64,000 nt of DNA, from NCBI GenBank assembly GCA_012861695.1, contig JAAOOA010000380.1:53501-117500 (forward strand), written 5' to 3'. The DNA comes from Trematomus loennbergii. Taxonomy: Eukaryota > Chordata > Actinopteri > Perciformes > Nototheniidae. Shown one piece after another: positions 1-11,694 of the stretch; the first letter of the stretch is position 1; each line of letters begins with the position of its first letter. Under the pieces are notes generated by a model. The model searched no databases. It was given only the letters and a program-made list of their open reading frames with translations, and had not been told where the DNA came from. The position numbers were made by a program, and so were the translations under genes.

Positions 1-121
1 AAACCCAGCATGACACCACGAGGAGAAAGGGGCCCTTCAGGAGCCTCAGACCTGATGCCCATCCTGAAGAAGCTTCCTTCCTCCGTTCAGATTGAGACTT
101 CCTGTTGTTTCTGCTCCACAG
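1..121 (+). other. 3' part of intron 4 of an upstream MHC class I gene
   Basis: This stretch matches 51260-51380, the intron before the transmembrane exon of the second class I gene, nearly base for base. It ends in a pyrimidine-rich run and an AG acceptor at 120-121. The earlier exons of this upstream gene lie outside the window. Confidence 0.8.
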
Positions 122-220
122 GGAATCCCCTCCTCCTCCTCTTCATCATCGGTGCTGCAGTGGCTGCTCTCGCTCTCCTCATCGCTGGGATTGTCTTCCT
201 GGTTTACAGGAAGAGGAACG
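122..220 (+). CDS. MHC class I transmembrane exon (upstream gene, partial)
   Basis: The exon encodes the membrane anchor of a class I heavy chain, which holds the peptide-presenting domains at the cell surface. It is 99 bases long, flanked by AG (120-121) and GT (221-222), and has the phase-1 borders usual for MHC exons. The translation is a Leu/Ile/Ala-rich helix of about 24 residues ending in the stop-transfer sequence VYRKRNG. Unlike its duplicate at 51381-51475, this copy keeps the reading frame into the tail exon. Only the 3' end of the gene is in the window, so class I assignment rests on near identity with the downstream gene. Confidence 0.85.
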
Positions 221-425
221 GTGAGAGACCAATCAGAAACCTTGTCTCATGAGTTCTCAGGGTTGTTAATGTAAGGCTTTGAGGTAGCAGATCAAACTCA
301 GAGCTCAGTGTAATGTGGATATGGAAAGCACTTGGTGTGTTTTCTACAGGGATAATCAGTGTGGTCTAGTTCCTTGTTGTGTACGGGGCGGTGGATTGAA
401 ACACTTTCTCTGCTTTTCCTTTCAG

Positions 426-496
426 CCAATAAAAACACTCCCTCTCCTGCCTCCAGCTCTGAGCTCACTGAGAGACTGAACCAGCCATCACAGTGA
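426..496 (+). CDS. MHC class I cytoplasmic tail exon with stop (upstream gene)
   Basis: The exon follows an AG acceptor (424-425). Its first two bases complete the codon begun by G220, then 22 residues and TGA at 494-496 follow. The tail is rich in Ser, Pro and Glu and ends LNQPSQ. The intron before it is 205 bases. The exon is three bases longer than the duplicate at 51681-51748. The AATAAA visible at 429-434 lies inside coding sequence and is probably not the polyadenylation signal. Confidence 0.82.
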
Positions 497-545
497 GGTG
501 TTTCACATCAACTCTCCACCTGTTGTTACAGAGCTGCCCTCTTTA
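497..545 (+). other. 3' UTR remnant of upstream MHC class I gene, truncated
   Basis: This matches the sequence after the stop codon of the second gene (51749-51795). It then jumps at about 540 to a TTATTAGGGCTG motif found at 52322 in the other copy. About 540 bases (a LINE tail and a tetranucleotide run) present in the other copy are missing here. Confidence 0.65.
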
Positions 546-1145
546 TTAGGGCTGTTCAAATGAATCGTTTCTACGATGCATTGAGACGCGGACGTGGACG
601 ATTCTGCATCGATGCAGAGACAGAACATAATCGATTAGCGTAGTGACGTTGCTTCCGGATTTTCCGTTAGCTCACAGCAGAGTTTAGTCTCCCGTTAACT
701 CACGGCAGCTGGAAAGTATTCTTTGTCTGACTGTCACACAGCAGCTGATAAATATTCCCCCCCCCTCCATAAGTGAATGTGTGTCAGTCTGAATTGACGC
801 TGTTTGGCATCACAACACTGTTATGAAAGTTTCTCTGGTATAAAATGGCTGATGTTAGCATAGTGTAACAGTGTAAATAAAGAATGTTTGTTTTATTAAA
901 TCCTGTTAAACTGGGACTACAGCCATAGTTTTTGAGCCGCAGCCGGAAGCTAGTGTTGCGCTGAATCTGCATTTACTGTTATTTTATGTTAAACTGAATG
1001 TCTTTAGATTCCATAGTGTATTACTTTTTTTAAATAATTGTACATAAACTGAGTGAGCCGTTTTCCAGCTAACTAGTTAGCCGCTAACGGTGTGAAGGAG
1101 TGCATGTGGCATGGACGTCAATGATGTGGAACTTTGCTTTGCAGA
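546..1145. mobile_element. hAT-like repeat fragment and associated interspersed repeat
   Basis: The segment opens with TAGGGCTGTTCAAATGAATC, a terminus type seen in fish hAT elements, and a close relative starts at 52325. From about 660 it runs into a repeat (cues: TCTGACTGTCACACA and TTGGCATCACAAC) that also occurs at 45170-45640 and 61740-62260. I see no intact reading frame. Confidence 0.5.
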
Positions 1146-1212
1146 CTGAGCAACATCCCACTGTTTATTTGGCTCAACTGTGGATGTGTGTGTTTGTCCC
1201 GTGTATTACAGG
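1146..1212 (+). repeat. 67-bp direct repeat, copy 1
   Basis: The block beginning GACTGAGCAACATCCCACTG recurs at 2418-2482 with few changes. Both blocks end in TATTACAG, which looks like a splice acceptor or the edge of an old element. The interval between them is filled by other repeats. Confidence 0.6.
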
Positions 1213-1865
1213 TATGTTTACTTTGAGCCTGTTTTATTGAGCTGTAATTTATGTGTATTAAATATGACTGCTATATTTTGTAGTTATCACAAGATGGCAA
1301 CATAGCTTTAATTTAAACACAGTTGTAAATATTAGCTTGATCTGTGAGTACTGTTCATGTCGGTACTTACTTTAGTTCCTCTTTATTGTGACTCACAATT
1401 ACAAACCAAATTGTTTTATGTTTGTAATTGTTGTTTTTGGTTTTCTTTACATTTTTATTTAGAACAGGGTTGCCAACTCTCACGCATCTGGCGTGTGACA
1501 CACGCTTTCACTCTCATTCTCACGCGGCCCTAACTATTCTCACGCCAAAAACAAGATGAACCGGCGATCGTTTTTGGCTGGTTATTTACAATGTTGAGTT
1601 GACAGCTGCTCAAGCTGTCGATTCGCTCCCTCCCCGCCCCCACCACTCTTAACAACGTTAACAGACAGCTGAGCAGTGGGAATCGACCCGTATTGCGCAT
1701 GCGCAGATCTAAGATCCAGGAGAAATGATAAAAAAGTAAAAGTCTGCTGCTTATTGTTCTACTAGGCCAAAATAGAGTCACAGAGTATATGAGAGTGAGA
1801 GTGTGTTAATTAATATATTTGGCAGTTTGGAGTAAGTCTGTAGATTTGTTTGTGTGTGTTTCATG
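1213..1865. repeat. Non-coding repeat-rich stretch
   Basis: It contains a block of repeated CTCACGC motifs (1470-1550) and AT-rich sequence. I see no gene or clear element ends. Confidence 0.3.
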
Positions 1866-2130
1866 TATAGGCCTCTCACGATAATTAATTTAGTTGGATA
1901 CATTTTCCCGGAAATTATTGCGATAAACGATAATATTGTCGGCACCGTTGTATCACCATTTTAGACCACTGACATAATGATAATATATAATAATAATTCA
2001 AGTACATTCTTTCAAACTGCTAGTCACATCCTCATGTAAATGGCAATTTATCGAGGTCAGAAAAGTTATCGAGTTCATTTTTATTTATCGTACGATAAGT
2101 CAATTAATTGCTTATCGCGACAGGCACACA
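1866..2130. mobile_element. Small DNA transposon (MITE) with ATAATTAAT/TTATCGC ends
   Basis: The left end reads CCTCTCACGATAATTAAT. The right end reads TTGCTTATCGCGACAGGCAC, an imperfect inverted match. The inside is AT-rich and non-coding. Family assignment is uncertain. Confidence 0.4.
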
Positions 2131-2736
2131 ATAAAACAGTGGAAACATGTGTTTGACTTTCATTAGTGAATGAAACTGTGTGCCCTTTATAGTCTGTGTC
2201 CATTATTGTGTATTTGTATATATTGTATATATATCCTATATATATGCTAAGGTCCCGCTACTGACACGATAGCAGTCATTTGGTGCGCATATGTGTAATC
2301 AAACCCATGATATCAAAATCTCACTCCAGCCAGGTACCCAAAGTTGGCAACCTGATTTAGAATCCTTTTTCTTACCACTATACGATAATCAGTGTCAAAA
2401 GATTCTTAGCTTCGGACTGAGCAACATCCCACTGTTTATTTGGCTCAACTGTGGATGTGTATGGTTGTCCCGTGTATTACAGAATAAAACCTGATAGATA
2501 TCTCAACCTGGCTCCTGTGGACTAATATAAAGCAACAGCAAAGCAGGACACAAGTGTTAGCATAGCAACCGAAGCTAAACTGACTATTGGCTACTTGTTG
2601 CTATCCTATTGTGGCATAAGCCGTTTTCTACAGGCACATTTTACCGGCGTATTTTTCATTATGATTCTACTTGTGATAGTCGGACATGACAACCTGTGCA
2701 GCCCATGTATTGATTCCATCCGATAGCTGCTATAAT
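2131..2736. repeat. Interspersed repeat, host sequence of hAT-A
   Basis: It holds copy 2 of the 67-bp direct repeat (2418-2482). From about 2560 it carries the same repeat as 45330-45485 (cue: GCCCATGTATTGATTCCATC). The comparison with 45475-45500 shows the empty site for the hAT insertion that starts at 2737. Confidence 0.55.
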
Positions 2737-3600
2737 CAGAGTTGGGTGTAACGCGTTACTTTGTAACACGTTACTGTAATAATATTACTTTTGTCGGTAA
2801 CGGAGTAGTGTAACGCGTTACTTTTATAATTCAGTAATCACACTGACAGACAAGAGGGGTTTCCGCCGCAGGTTTACTGTATATGTACGTAATCTGCGCG
2901 ATTTGCGCGTCCACATCTCCACGTGCAGTGCTGCATAAACATGGCAGAGTCAGCGATAACTTTCGAGGGGTGGAGGTATGCCCATTATTTTGAGTTAGTC
3001 CGAAGAATAGACAGAAATGTGACGGTGAGGTGCAAACTGTGTCCAGGCCAGAAGCTGTTATCCACTGCTGCAAACACCACGTCAAACCTCAACAAACACC
3101 TGCAAAGAACACATGCTAAGGTGAAGCTAATAGCTAAGGACCCCCGAACCCAGAGCGAGGATGTTGTGAGTGCGCCGACTCCGAAGCAGCACAAATTAGA
3201 ATTTGGAGGACCGGTAACCAAAGCAGAGATGGACAGGCTTGTAGCATCCTTCATAGTAGAGGTAATGTTGCCCATTTGCACAGTGGAATCACCATCGCAT
3301 CGTTCAGAGATATACTGCGCAAAATACAGATAGCAGGAGACAGAGGACAGCCATGGTCAGAGCTATCTGGATCAGTCTTATGCGACAAAGGAAACTGAAC
3401 TAAAGAGAACATTTGAAACTTTAGCAGTCTGCGTGATCTGCCTGCAGGGAGGGGCGGGACGGCCCTGCGAGTAAAGTAACGAGTAAAGTAACGAGTTACT
3501 TTATGTAGAGAGTAACGAAGTAGTGTAATATATTACTTTTTTTTAAAGTAATATGTAATATGTAATATATTACTTTTTTTTAGTAACGACCCCATCTCTG
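2737..3600 (+). mobile_element. hAT-type element (hAT-A) with BED zinc-finger exon
   Basis: The element starts CAGAGTTGGGTGTAACG and ends CGACCCCATCTCTG. It is flanked by a perfect 8-bp duplication GCTATAAT (2729-2736 and 3601-3608), the hAT signature. The related locus at 45475 shows the uninterrupted target. Subterminal regions are made of GTAACGCGTTACT-like motifs. At 864 bp with only an N-terminal transposase fragment, it is non-autonomous. Confidence 0.88.
2941..3333 (+). pseudogene. BED zinc finger of a hAT transposase (N-terminal remnant)
   Basis: From ATG 2941 the frame encodes about 130 residues. A BED-type finger is visible: WRYAHYFELV, then CKLC, then SNLNKHLQRTHAK, giving the C-x2-C...H-x4-H zinc ligands. 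In full hAT transposases this domain binds DNA and precedes the RNase H-like catalytic core. No core follows here; the frame runs out at 3333 and the element ends 270 bases later. It is therefore a remnant, not a working transposase. Confidence 0.75.
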
Positions 3601-3608
3601 GCTATAAT

Positions 3609-4382
<774 letters not shown>

Positions 4383-4462
4383 CAGAGATGGGGTCGTTAC
4401 TAAAAAAAGTAATATATTACATATTACTTTAAAAAAAAAGTAATATATTACACTACTTCGTT
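4383..4462 (-). mobile_element. Terminal fragment of a hAT-A relative
   Basis: It begins CAGAGATGGGGTCGTTACT, the inverted right end of hAT-A (compare 3582-3600), and stops where the LINE tail begins. Only about 80 bp survive. Confidence 0.6.
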
Positions 4463-6482
4463 AAATCAAATCAAATTAAATCAAATCAAGGTTTATTTAT
4501 AAAGCACATTTAAAAGCGATTTTTGGTCGGGCCAAAGTGCTGTACATGTAATAACTACAATCACATAAAAACACATTTCTATAATCACAATAAAAGACAA
4601 TAAATTACAACGGATATTTAAAAAAAAAAAAACACAGGGAAAAGTCAGGAGTCGTGCTCTCTTGTTGGGGTGTAGCGCTGGAGGAGTTCAGCTATATAGG
4701 CCGGAGCCAGCCCATTTAGTGCTTTAAAAACAAATAAAAGGAGTTTAAAATCAATTCTGAACCGAATTGGAAGCCAGTGCAGTGAGGCCAGAATTGGGGT
4801 GATGTGGTCACGCTTTTTGTGGCCAGTGAGTAGACGTGCAGCTGCGTTCTGGACTAGCTGCAGGCGTTTAATTGACGCCTGGTCCATACCCACGTACAGA
4901 GCGTTGCAGTGGTCCAACCTCGAGGTAACAAAGGCATTAATAACCCTTTCCAGGTCCTCAAACGATAAAAACGGCTTAGTCTTGGCCAATAGTCGTATTT
5001 TAAAAAAGCAGGTTTTGACTACGCTGCTGACCTGCTTATCGAATTTAAAAGCGCTATTGAAGGTCACTCCAAGGTTCGTGACAGAGGGGAGGATATTATT
5101 TTTGAGGGAGCCCAGAATATCAACCTGGGAGGCTAGAGGTTGGGGTCCAAAAAAGATAACCTCAGTCTTGCTCTCATTGAGGTTGAGGAAATGTTGGCTC
5201 AGCCAGGATTTGATCTCTGTTAAGCAGTCCATCAATAGCTGTAATGAGTTTACATTTGAATTGAGTGGCAGATAGATCTGTACATCGTCGGCGTAGCAGT
5301 GGAAGGGGATGTTGTGTTTTGTGAGAATTGAACCTAGGGGCAGTATGTACAGTAGAAAAAGGATGGGGCCCAAAATCGAGCCTTGGGGAACCCCACAGGT
5401 AAGAGGGGCTATGGCTGAGGAGAAGGCACCTAGCTGCACTGAGAAGCTACGGTCTGTCAGGTAGGACCTGAACCATGCAAGGTCAGAGCCTGTGATGCCA
5501 GCGGACTGTTCAAGCCGTGACAGCAGGATGCTATGGTCCACAGTGTCGAAGGCAGCTGTCAGGTCTAACAGCACCAAGACAGCTGGGCTACCTGAGTCGG
5601 CGGCTAGGAGCAGATCATTAAAAACTCTTAAAAGGGCTGTGCATGGGTTTGAAGCCAGACTGAAACTTTTCATGGATGCCATGCATGGTTAAAAAAGACT
5701 GCAGCTGGGCGTAGACTACTGCTCCAGGGCTTTTGATAAAAAAGGTAGCTGGGAGATGGGCCTAAAATTTGCGAGAATGGAAGGGTCGAGATTTTTCTTT
5801 TTAAGTAGTGGCTTAACCACGGCATGTTTGAAGGCAGCTGGGACACATCCTGAGCTAAGAGAGGTGTTTAAAAGTAATAAAATACTTGCTCCAACTGATC
5901 AAAAACATCTCTGAGAAGGCGAGAGGGAATGCTGTCTGAGGTGCAGTTTGTCGGCCGCAGGTGCTTGACTACATCCGAGAGAGAAGAGAGGGATACAGGC
6001 TCAAAGTGGTCGAGGACAGCAGGGCACAGAAAAGGAGCAGGATCTGGGGTAGCACTAGTGTGGGCTAGCCTAAGAGCAGATACTTTTTCAATAAAAAATT
6101 AAGAAACTTATCACAGAGAGTAGTCGATGGGACAATTGAAGAAACATCACAGGGATTAATGATCAAGTTGAGGACATTAAAAAGAACCTGAGGTTTATGG
6201 CTGTTTTTGGAGATGAACAGAGAAATGTGCTCTGTTTTGGCTGCTTTGACTGCCGTCTGGTAGTCAGAAAGGCAAGCACGAAGGATTTCTAGGAGACATG
6301 GAGTTTATCCTTTTTCCATTTTCTCTCTGCACGCCTGCAGCGCGTGAGAGCACGAGTACAGTCATTGAGCCACGGCTCTGATAGAACTTTGGTGCGTCTA
6401 AGCGTAAAAGGAGCAGCAGAAGCTCCTCTAAGATCCTTATTTTGTGTGTGTGTAACCAAAAACATTATCATCGCCAGAGGCC
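4463..6482 (-). mobile_element. L2/CR1-like LINE, 5'-truncated, minus strand
   Basis: The 3' end is at 4463 with an AAATCAAATC-type short repeat and a conserved tail (cues: CAAGGTTTATTTATAAAGC, AAAGTGCTGTACAT). The coding part runs upstream on the minus strand to about 6480, where transposon X1 interrupts it. Weak pieces of the N-terminal RT region (PISQLPFLSKALEQ near 5700-5760) are readable in shifted frames. The element is a dead, frameshifted copy. Confidence 0.8.
4645..5682 (-). pseudogene. LINE ORF2 reverse transcriptase fragment
   Basis: The 345-residue frame contains classic non-LTR RT motifs in order: VLLDLTAAFDTVDHSIL (catalytic Asp), a CGVPQGSILGPILFLLY segment, and FHCYADDVQIYLPL with the YADD box. 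These are followed by a thumb/C-terminal region (LHWLPIRFRIDFKLLLFVFK). It copies RNA into DNA at the target site in a working element. The first dozen residues are out of the family frame, showing a frameshift near 5650, and the endonuclease half is missing. L2/CR1-type is the best match by motif wording; a Rex-like clade is the alternative. Confidence 0.8.
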
Positions 6483-7839
6483 AGGGGCCTATACTACGAA
6501 GCAAGATTTTCGTTTAGCAAGCTAACTTCGGGGTTTCCGGTCCTACGAAGCTGGTTCACTTCTTAGCGGGCTAGATAACTTATTCTGAACGGCTATCCTC
6601 CGGAGCAGGATAGGTTCCAGGATAAAAGCACTGCCTGCTGACCAATCAGAGCTCAGTGTGCGGATTTTAAAAGCGATCAATTCATATGACAGGAGGAGAA
6701 AGGAAATACAGTTTAAACTGCCGTTGCAGTAAAGACGGCCGGCCAAAATCACCGACTGTGTGAGCGTGAAAATTAATAGAATATCCCCTCCCATCTTCAG
6801 AGCAATCTGACTATTATAACATTAGTGTTAAGAAAGCTTACTTACATATCTGCCACAACATAAGTAACCGGATCAGAGTAACATTACGTACAGTCCGCGG
6901 CACTGTGAGTGCAGACGTCGTTGTGTCACATTATCATTCATATCACATGATATCACATCATAATGTATCATATATTTCCTTATTTGAGTCAGCTTCTTGA
7001 GCCGTATCTGGCGTGCAACACTCACAGTGTCACATACTGTATGCGGAAGTATTATTTTAAGCAACACATTAAGTTGACGAAACACTCGAGTCAATGTAAT
7101 TAAAGTCAGATCGTGTCTTAGACGGGGCAGTGATTTCATAAAAGCAGGGTTCGAGTTATGTGGGAGCCAATGGGAGCTGAGCTCCCATAAGGAGGGGTCT
7201 GAGCTCCCACGGACCCAGTGAAATCATACATCTGTGGGGTCGCTAATACATTACCAACAACCATTATTTTAATCACAAATAATGCATGTGTCAATGTAAT
7301 GAGTATTATTGAAAAGAAAAACATGTTTTCCAAAAGAACAACGCATCTCTTGAATAACAATATGCCTGCGCTGCACCTCCAAGGTGCGCAATACTTTATT
7401 GCACAATCTATGCCTGTGAGCGTGCTGCGCGAGCCGAGATGATGTGTGTGTGCGTAGTTGAACCTTTTCATACAGGGCCGTGGTAAGTAGGGGTGCTGAG
7501 GGTGCTGCAGCACCCCCTGATGGAGGACAGGGAATCTGCACGTCCACAAGATTAAATGGAAATATAATACAAATATAATACAAAAAAAAACGAATTTTCG
7601 GCCTTGATGTTCACATTCATAATTAAGTAAAGATAACACCCTTTTCACCCCGGTTACATTTTCCATGTGCCCTGAGAGGCTCAGTGAGGTAAAGGACTCT
7701 GAGTGTTTAGATAGTTCACTTTAGTCTAAGTTATCTCAGTGTGTCTCAAACGGTTTGGTCAATTTATGTAAACAAATATTTCCAAGGCACACCTTTATAA
7801 TTATTAGGATAAATAAAAACAGGTTTGAAATCATTCCAA

Positions 7840-8040
7840 TGTATACTATAGGACAGTAAACCAACAATATCCTTTAAAACTGGAGAGATTAAAAAATATG
7901 GATGAATAAATAAATGTTAACTGGTAAAATAAGATATAATTGAACCAGCAAAAATCTTGCCTAGGGCAGCAAATTGGTCAGAACCGGCCTGGTGTCATCC
8001 TCACAGCACCCTCCATTTGAAACATGTTCCCACGGCTATG
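7840..8040 (+). repeat. 200-bp direct repeat inside hAT-B, copy 1
   Basis: It is almost identical to 9305-9504 (cue: ATGTATACTATAGGACAG). The copies differ by a few small changes, so the duplication looks fairly recent. Confidence 0.85.
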
Positions 8041-9047
8041 TACAACAATACGCCCAAGCTGCCCTCCTTAAAAAAAATGACAGCTAGTATCTATCTCATT
8101 GTTTTGTTTTAGAAAACAAAAACTAGGTGTGTCTTGTTCTTGTTCTATCAGATGTTTCATGATTCAACATGTCTCATTGGGCCTTATGAAACAACATGTT
8201 CTATTCCAATGCTCAGTTGCTCTAGGTTGGATTTCCTACTAACGTAATAGACACTTTGGACATTATTAATCCTAGTAGATTGTGAGTCAAGTTTATTTAT
8301 AGAGCACCTTTCAACACAAGGCAATTCAAAGTGCTGTACAAAAATATAAGACAATAAGATCTAACAACACTAACATGTGTAGTCAAATTTGTCTGAAAAT
8401 GATTTAGAAATGTTGCTTCATTTGGATGGAAAATTTGCGAGGCGAAAATGTACCTCACTCTTAGTTTATGAAATCATCAACTCACTATATAAAAAAATGA
8501 AAATTGGCATCAACAGCACGGAAACAAAACCGGTTGCAACCATGTTGTCAAAGTAGCAGCAAAAAGAGCCGATGTGATGTACTGCCCGCTTGTTTGTTTG
8601 AGAGCGAACAACAACTGACAAGTGAAGAAATGCATGGATGAAATGTTGATGTGTGGTTCAGTTGCCTCTATGCATTGAATAAAAACTGATGATTATTTGC
8701 GATGCATTTATGTGAAGCAGTATTTTATTGGTGTTAAGATAAGTATGATGTAACTAATATGTAGCTTTATCAATAATGTCGTGCCACATGTTATAAGCTA
8801 TTTGTTTTGAATGTAAAGTAGTGAAGTGGGAGTTTAAACTAACAGAGATTTCATAAGTAGAGCTACTTCCTTAGGCCCGGGCAGCCGAAAATATGTTTTG
8901 TGTGCACAATTTGGGCCTTTGGGGACTCCGTAGAATCACCGCAGACAATTACATTTCAGGAAGTTACTTTGGAACTTGCATGTCAAGTTTCATGCTATTT
9001 TTTGCTAAATGAAAGTTAAAACGTTTCACTATCACTCATATCACTTA
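8041..9047. other. Interior of hAT-B between the direct repeats
   Basis: It contains a LINE tail remnant (8285-8345, cue AAGTTTATTTATAGAGC) and a short match (8041-8075) to the repeat at 59655-59695. The rest is AT-rich with no recognised gene. Confidence 0.4.
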
Positions 9048-9294
<247 letters not shown>

Positions 9295-9304
9295 CTCTTG
9301 GCAC

Positions 9305-9504
9305 ATGTATACTATAGGACAGTAAACCAACAATATCCTTTAAAACTGGATTAAAAAATATGGATGAATAAATAAATGTTAACTGATAAAATAAGATATA
9401 ATTGAACCAGCAAAAATCTTGCCTAGGGCAGCAAATTGGTCAGAACCGGCCCTGGTGTCATCCCCACAGCACCCCCCATTTGAAACATGTTCCCACGGCT
9501 ATGT
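9305..9504 (+). repeat. 200-bp direct repeat inside hAT-B, copy 2
   Basis: Partner of 7840-8040. The copies are separated by about 1.26 kb of unrelated sequence. Confidence 0.85.
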
Positions 9505-9543
9505 TTTCATATTTAAGTTTGTAGCAAGTAGAGGGCTGCTGGC

Positions 9544-9600
9544 AGGCCCGGACTGGCCATCGGGAGGGCCGGGAGGTTTCCCGATGGCCTAGCGATTATA
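9544..9600. mobile_element. hAT MITE end fragment
   Basis: The string GGCCCGGACTGGCCATCGGG resembles the terminus of the small hAT at 14702-14938. Only one end is apparent. Confidence 0.4.
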
Positions 9601-9886
9601 ATTTTTTTAATGTAGGCTATTGTGAACGCAACGCTGCGCAAATGTGGGTTTGCCTCACACAGGGTGGCTGTCTGTCTACATGATGTGGCATCTGTTTCAG
9701 ATGGGTGTGCACCAGATTGATGCATTTAACTCCAAAATTAAAAAAATATCTTACCAGGGGGGGCATGCCCCCGGACCCCCTAGAGGATTTGAGGTTCACC
9801 CCCAAAATATGTTCACATGGATAGGTTCCCAAATACATTTGCAATTTTTTTTTTAAATAGTAACCCCTGTCCATATGTTTATTATT

Positions 9887-9887
<1 letters not shown>

Positions 9888-9964
<77 letters not shown>
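9888..9964. repeat. (GT)n microsatellite
   Basis: About 38 uninterrupted GT units, followed by a degenerate GATTGAGTTTGAGT pair. Confidence 0.95.
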
Positions 9965-9965
<1 letters not shown>

Positions 9966-10488
9966 TTGAGTTTGAGTGTGTGTGTGATTGAGTTTGAGTG
10001 TGTGTTAGTTTCAAAGACCTCCATAGAGCTCAGTTTATAACTCGAACCCTGCATAAACCTGTTAATGTACGCATTCAAACGCTTTTTCTTTTACCAGCTG
10101 TATTCACCTTGCAGCTGCAGCTATGTGGCTTTTATCCTGGATAAAGTGTTTAAGTCATGGATGTTTAAAGTTTAACGTCTTCATATTTGTCTAATATTAG
10201 TTGACTTTTCATTCAGGAAATATATGACGCGCTGCGCTGTCAGTACACGGCTTGTCCATGTTTGTGATTGGTCGAATGCTCCAAATACCACCCCTTTCAT
10301 GTGAACGTGCGCCTAACAAGATAGGACACGGCTGGCTTGAGTGATCGAGTTGATAGCCAGCGTCGTAGGACCGTTTAGCGAGAGCGTTTTTTTTTTTGAT
10401 TTAGTCAACCGGATAACTCAAAACATATCCACATCCAGGATATGTTGAACTAGATTCGTAGTATACCCCCCTGAGTGAGGCAGATTCA

Positions 10489-10531
10489 CCGAGCAACAAG
10501 TGACGCGACGCTCAGACTGAATTCTCATTGG
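10489..10531 (+). promoter_or_regulatory. MHC class I X/Y-box enhanceosome module
   Basis: CCGAGCAACAAGTGACG (10489-10505) matches the X1 box (RFX site) joined to the X2 half-site TGACG (CREB/ATF). ATTGG (10527-10531) is an inverted CCAAT, the NF-Y site of the Y box. The gap of 21 bp between X2 and Y fits the fixed spacing known for SXY modules bound by RFX, CREB, NF-Y and the NLRC5 coactivator. The leader ATG is 117 bp downstream. No clear S box, ISRE or kappa-B site remains upstream, because transposon X1 ends at 10472. Confidence 0.72.
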
Positions 10532-10647
10532 CTCAGACGGAGCTGGTGTTACCTCCTTCTGTGTGTCTCTCTCATTGACATCCTGCTCTGCAGAAAGGAC
10601 GGCTGTGTTTCTGTGGATAAAGAACCTTTCACACAGAAAGCCTCGTG

Positions 10648-10720
10648 ATGAAGATGAAGATGAAGATGTTGCTGTTTCTGCTTCTCCTGGGAATAGTAGG
10701 CCCACACTGCACATCTGCAC
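10648..10720 (+). CDS. MHC class I leader exon
   Basis: ATG 10648 opens a 24-codon signal peptide: a Lys/Met-rich start (MKMKMKM), then a hydrophobic run LLFLLLLGIVG and a polar end. GTGAGT follows at 10721. One base (C) of the next codon is carried, giving the phase-1 border typical of MHC genes. It directs the chain into the ER. The X/Y promoter module lies 117 bp upstream. An AAGATG hexamer is repeated three times at the start, so the exact initiator among in-frame ATGs is not certain. Confidence 0.85.
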
Positions 10721-10820
10721 GTGAGTCTTTTGATTCTTTACGTTGGGAAATAAGAAGTGCTTCATGTGTTTATGGGCTGTGTGAGTTTAAAGTGTGATAG
10801 TCGTTCAGCTCCAGGACTGA
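10721..10820 (+). other. Intron 1, first native 100 bp
   Basis: Non-repetitive sequence after the leader donor, before the composite transposon begins at about 10821. Confidence 0.6.
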
Positions 10821-11694
10821 CAGGGGGGGTATACTACGAATCTAGTTCAACATATCCTGGATATGTTTTGAGTTATCGGGTTGACTAAATCCAAAAAAAA
10901 AAACGCTCTCGCTAAACGGTCCTACGACGCTGCCTATGGAGCTAATTTCCTGCCATAACTCCACAAACAAACTAAACAGGTTTTACAAATGCCTCATGAT
11001 TCACTAACAAACACAATGTGGTTTGCAAATACAAAACACCATCTACAAACTAATGCATTTAGTTTTGCAAAGAAAAAACGTATCTATCAAATAAACACAT
11101 ACCATTATTCTAATAAATCATGTTTCATAGACAAATTCAGCATAGGTTTTACAACTACAACACTTTTTTTTACAAGTACAAAACTTGTTTTTACAACTAC
11201 AAAACTTTTTCTTCTCACGGCGGAATATTACTGACTTTTGGCAGTAATATTCCGCCGTGGTTGTGCTCATACACACTCACACATGCTCACTCACACATGC
11301 TCCACGGCAGCAGGGGGCACTACTGAGTCCATTGGGAAGGCGGGAGGTTGAGCAGAGCATGGAACAGCCCTTGCCAGCCTGATGACAGCGGTGTTTCTAG
11401 CGATCCAGCATCTGGATTCTAGCGATCACAACGAAAACAGCCAAGACACATATTGAGCCCAGAAAATGAATGTTCTTAGGGCTGTAAATATAATAAGCCT
11501 TTGTCTAAAATAGACAACATTGTAACTAAGGAGATTTAAACTATACAGCGATTCTGCACTCGGTCAATCAGCTGCTCTTCATTTTCTTTCCTGCTATATT
11601 CAATGAGTGATACAAATATTTTTTACCATACGTTCTGAATAAAACTGATACTGTTGGACTCGGTACTAGTTGCTATCTTTGATGAATGATAAAA

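Noticed and set aside
429..434. AATAAA polyadenylation signal
   Set aside because: It lies inside the tail exon before the stop codon.
4799..5275. Plus-strand frame over the LINE
   Set aside because: Antisense shadow of the reverse transcriptase frame.
10473..10647. Interferon response element in the MHC promoter
   Set aside because: I looked for paired GAAA motifs and found none convincing; only the X/Y module is supported.
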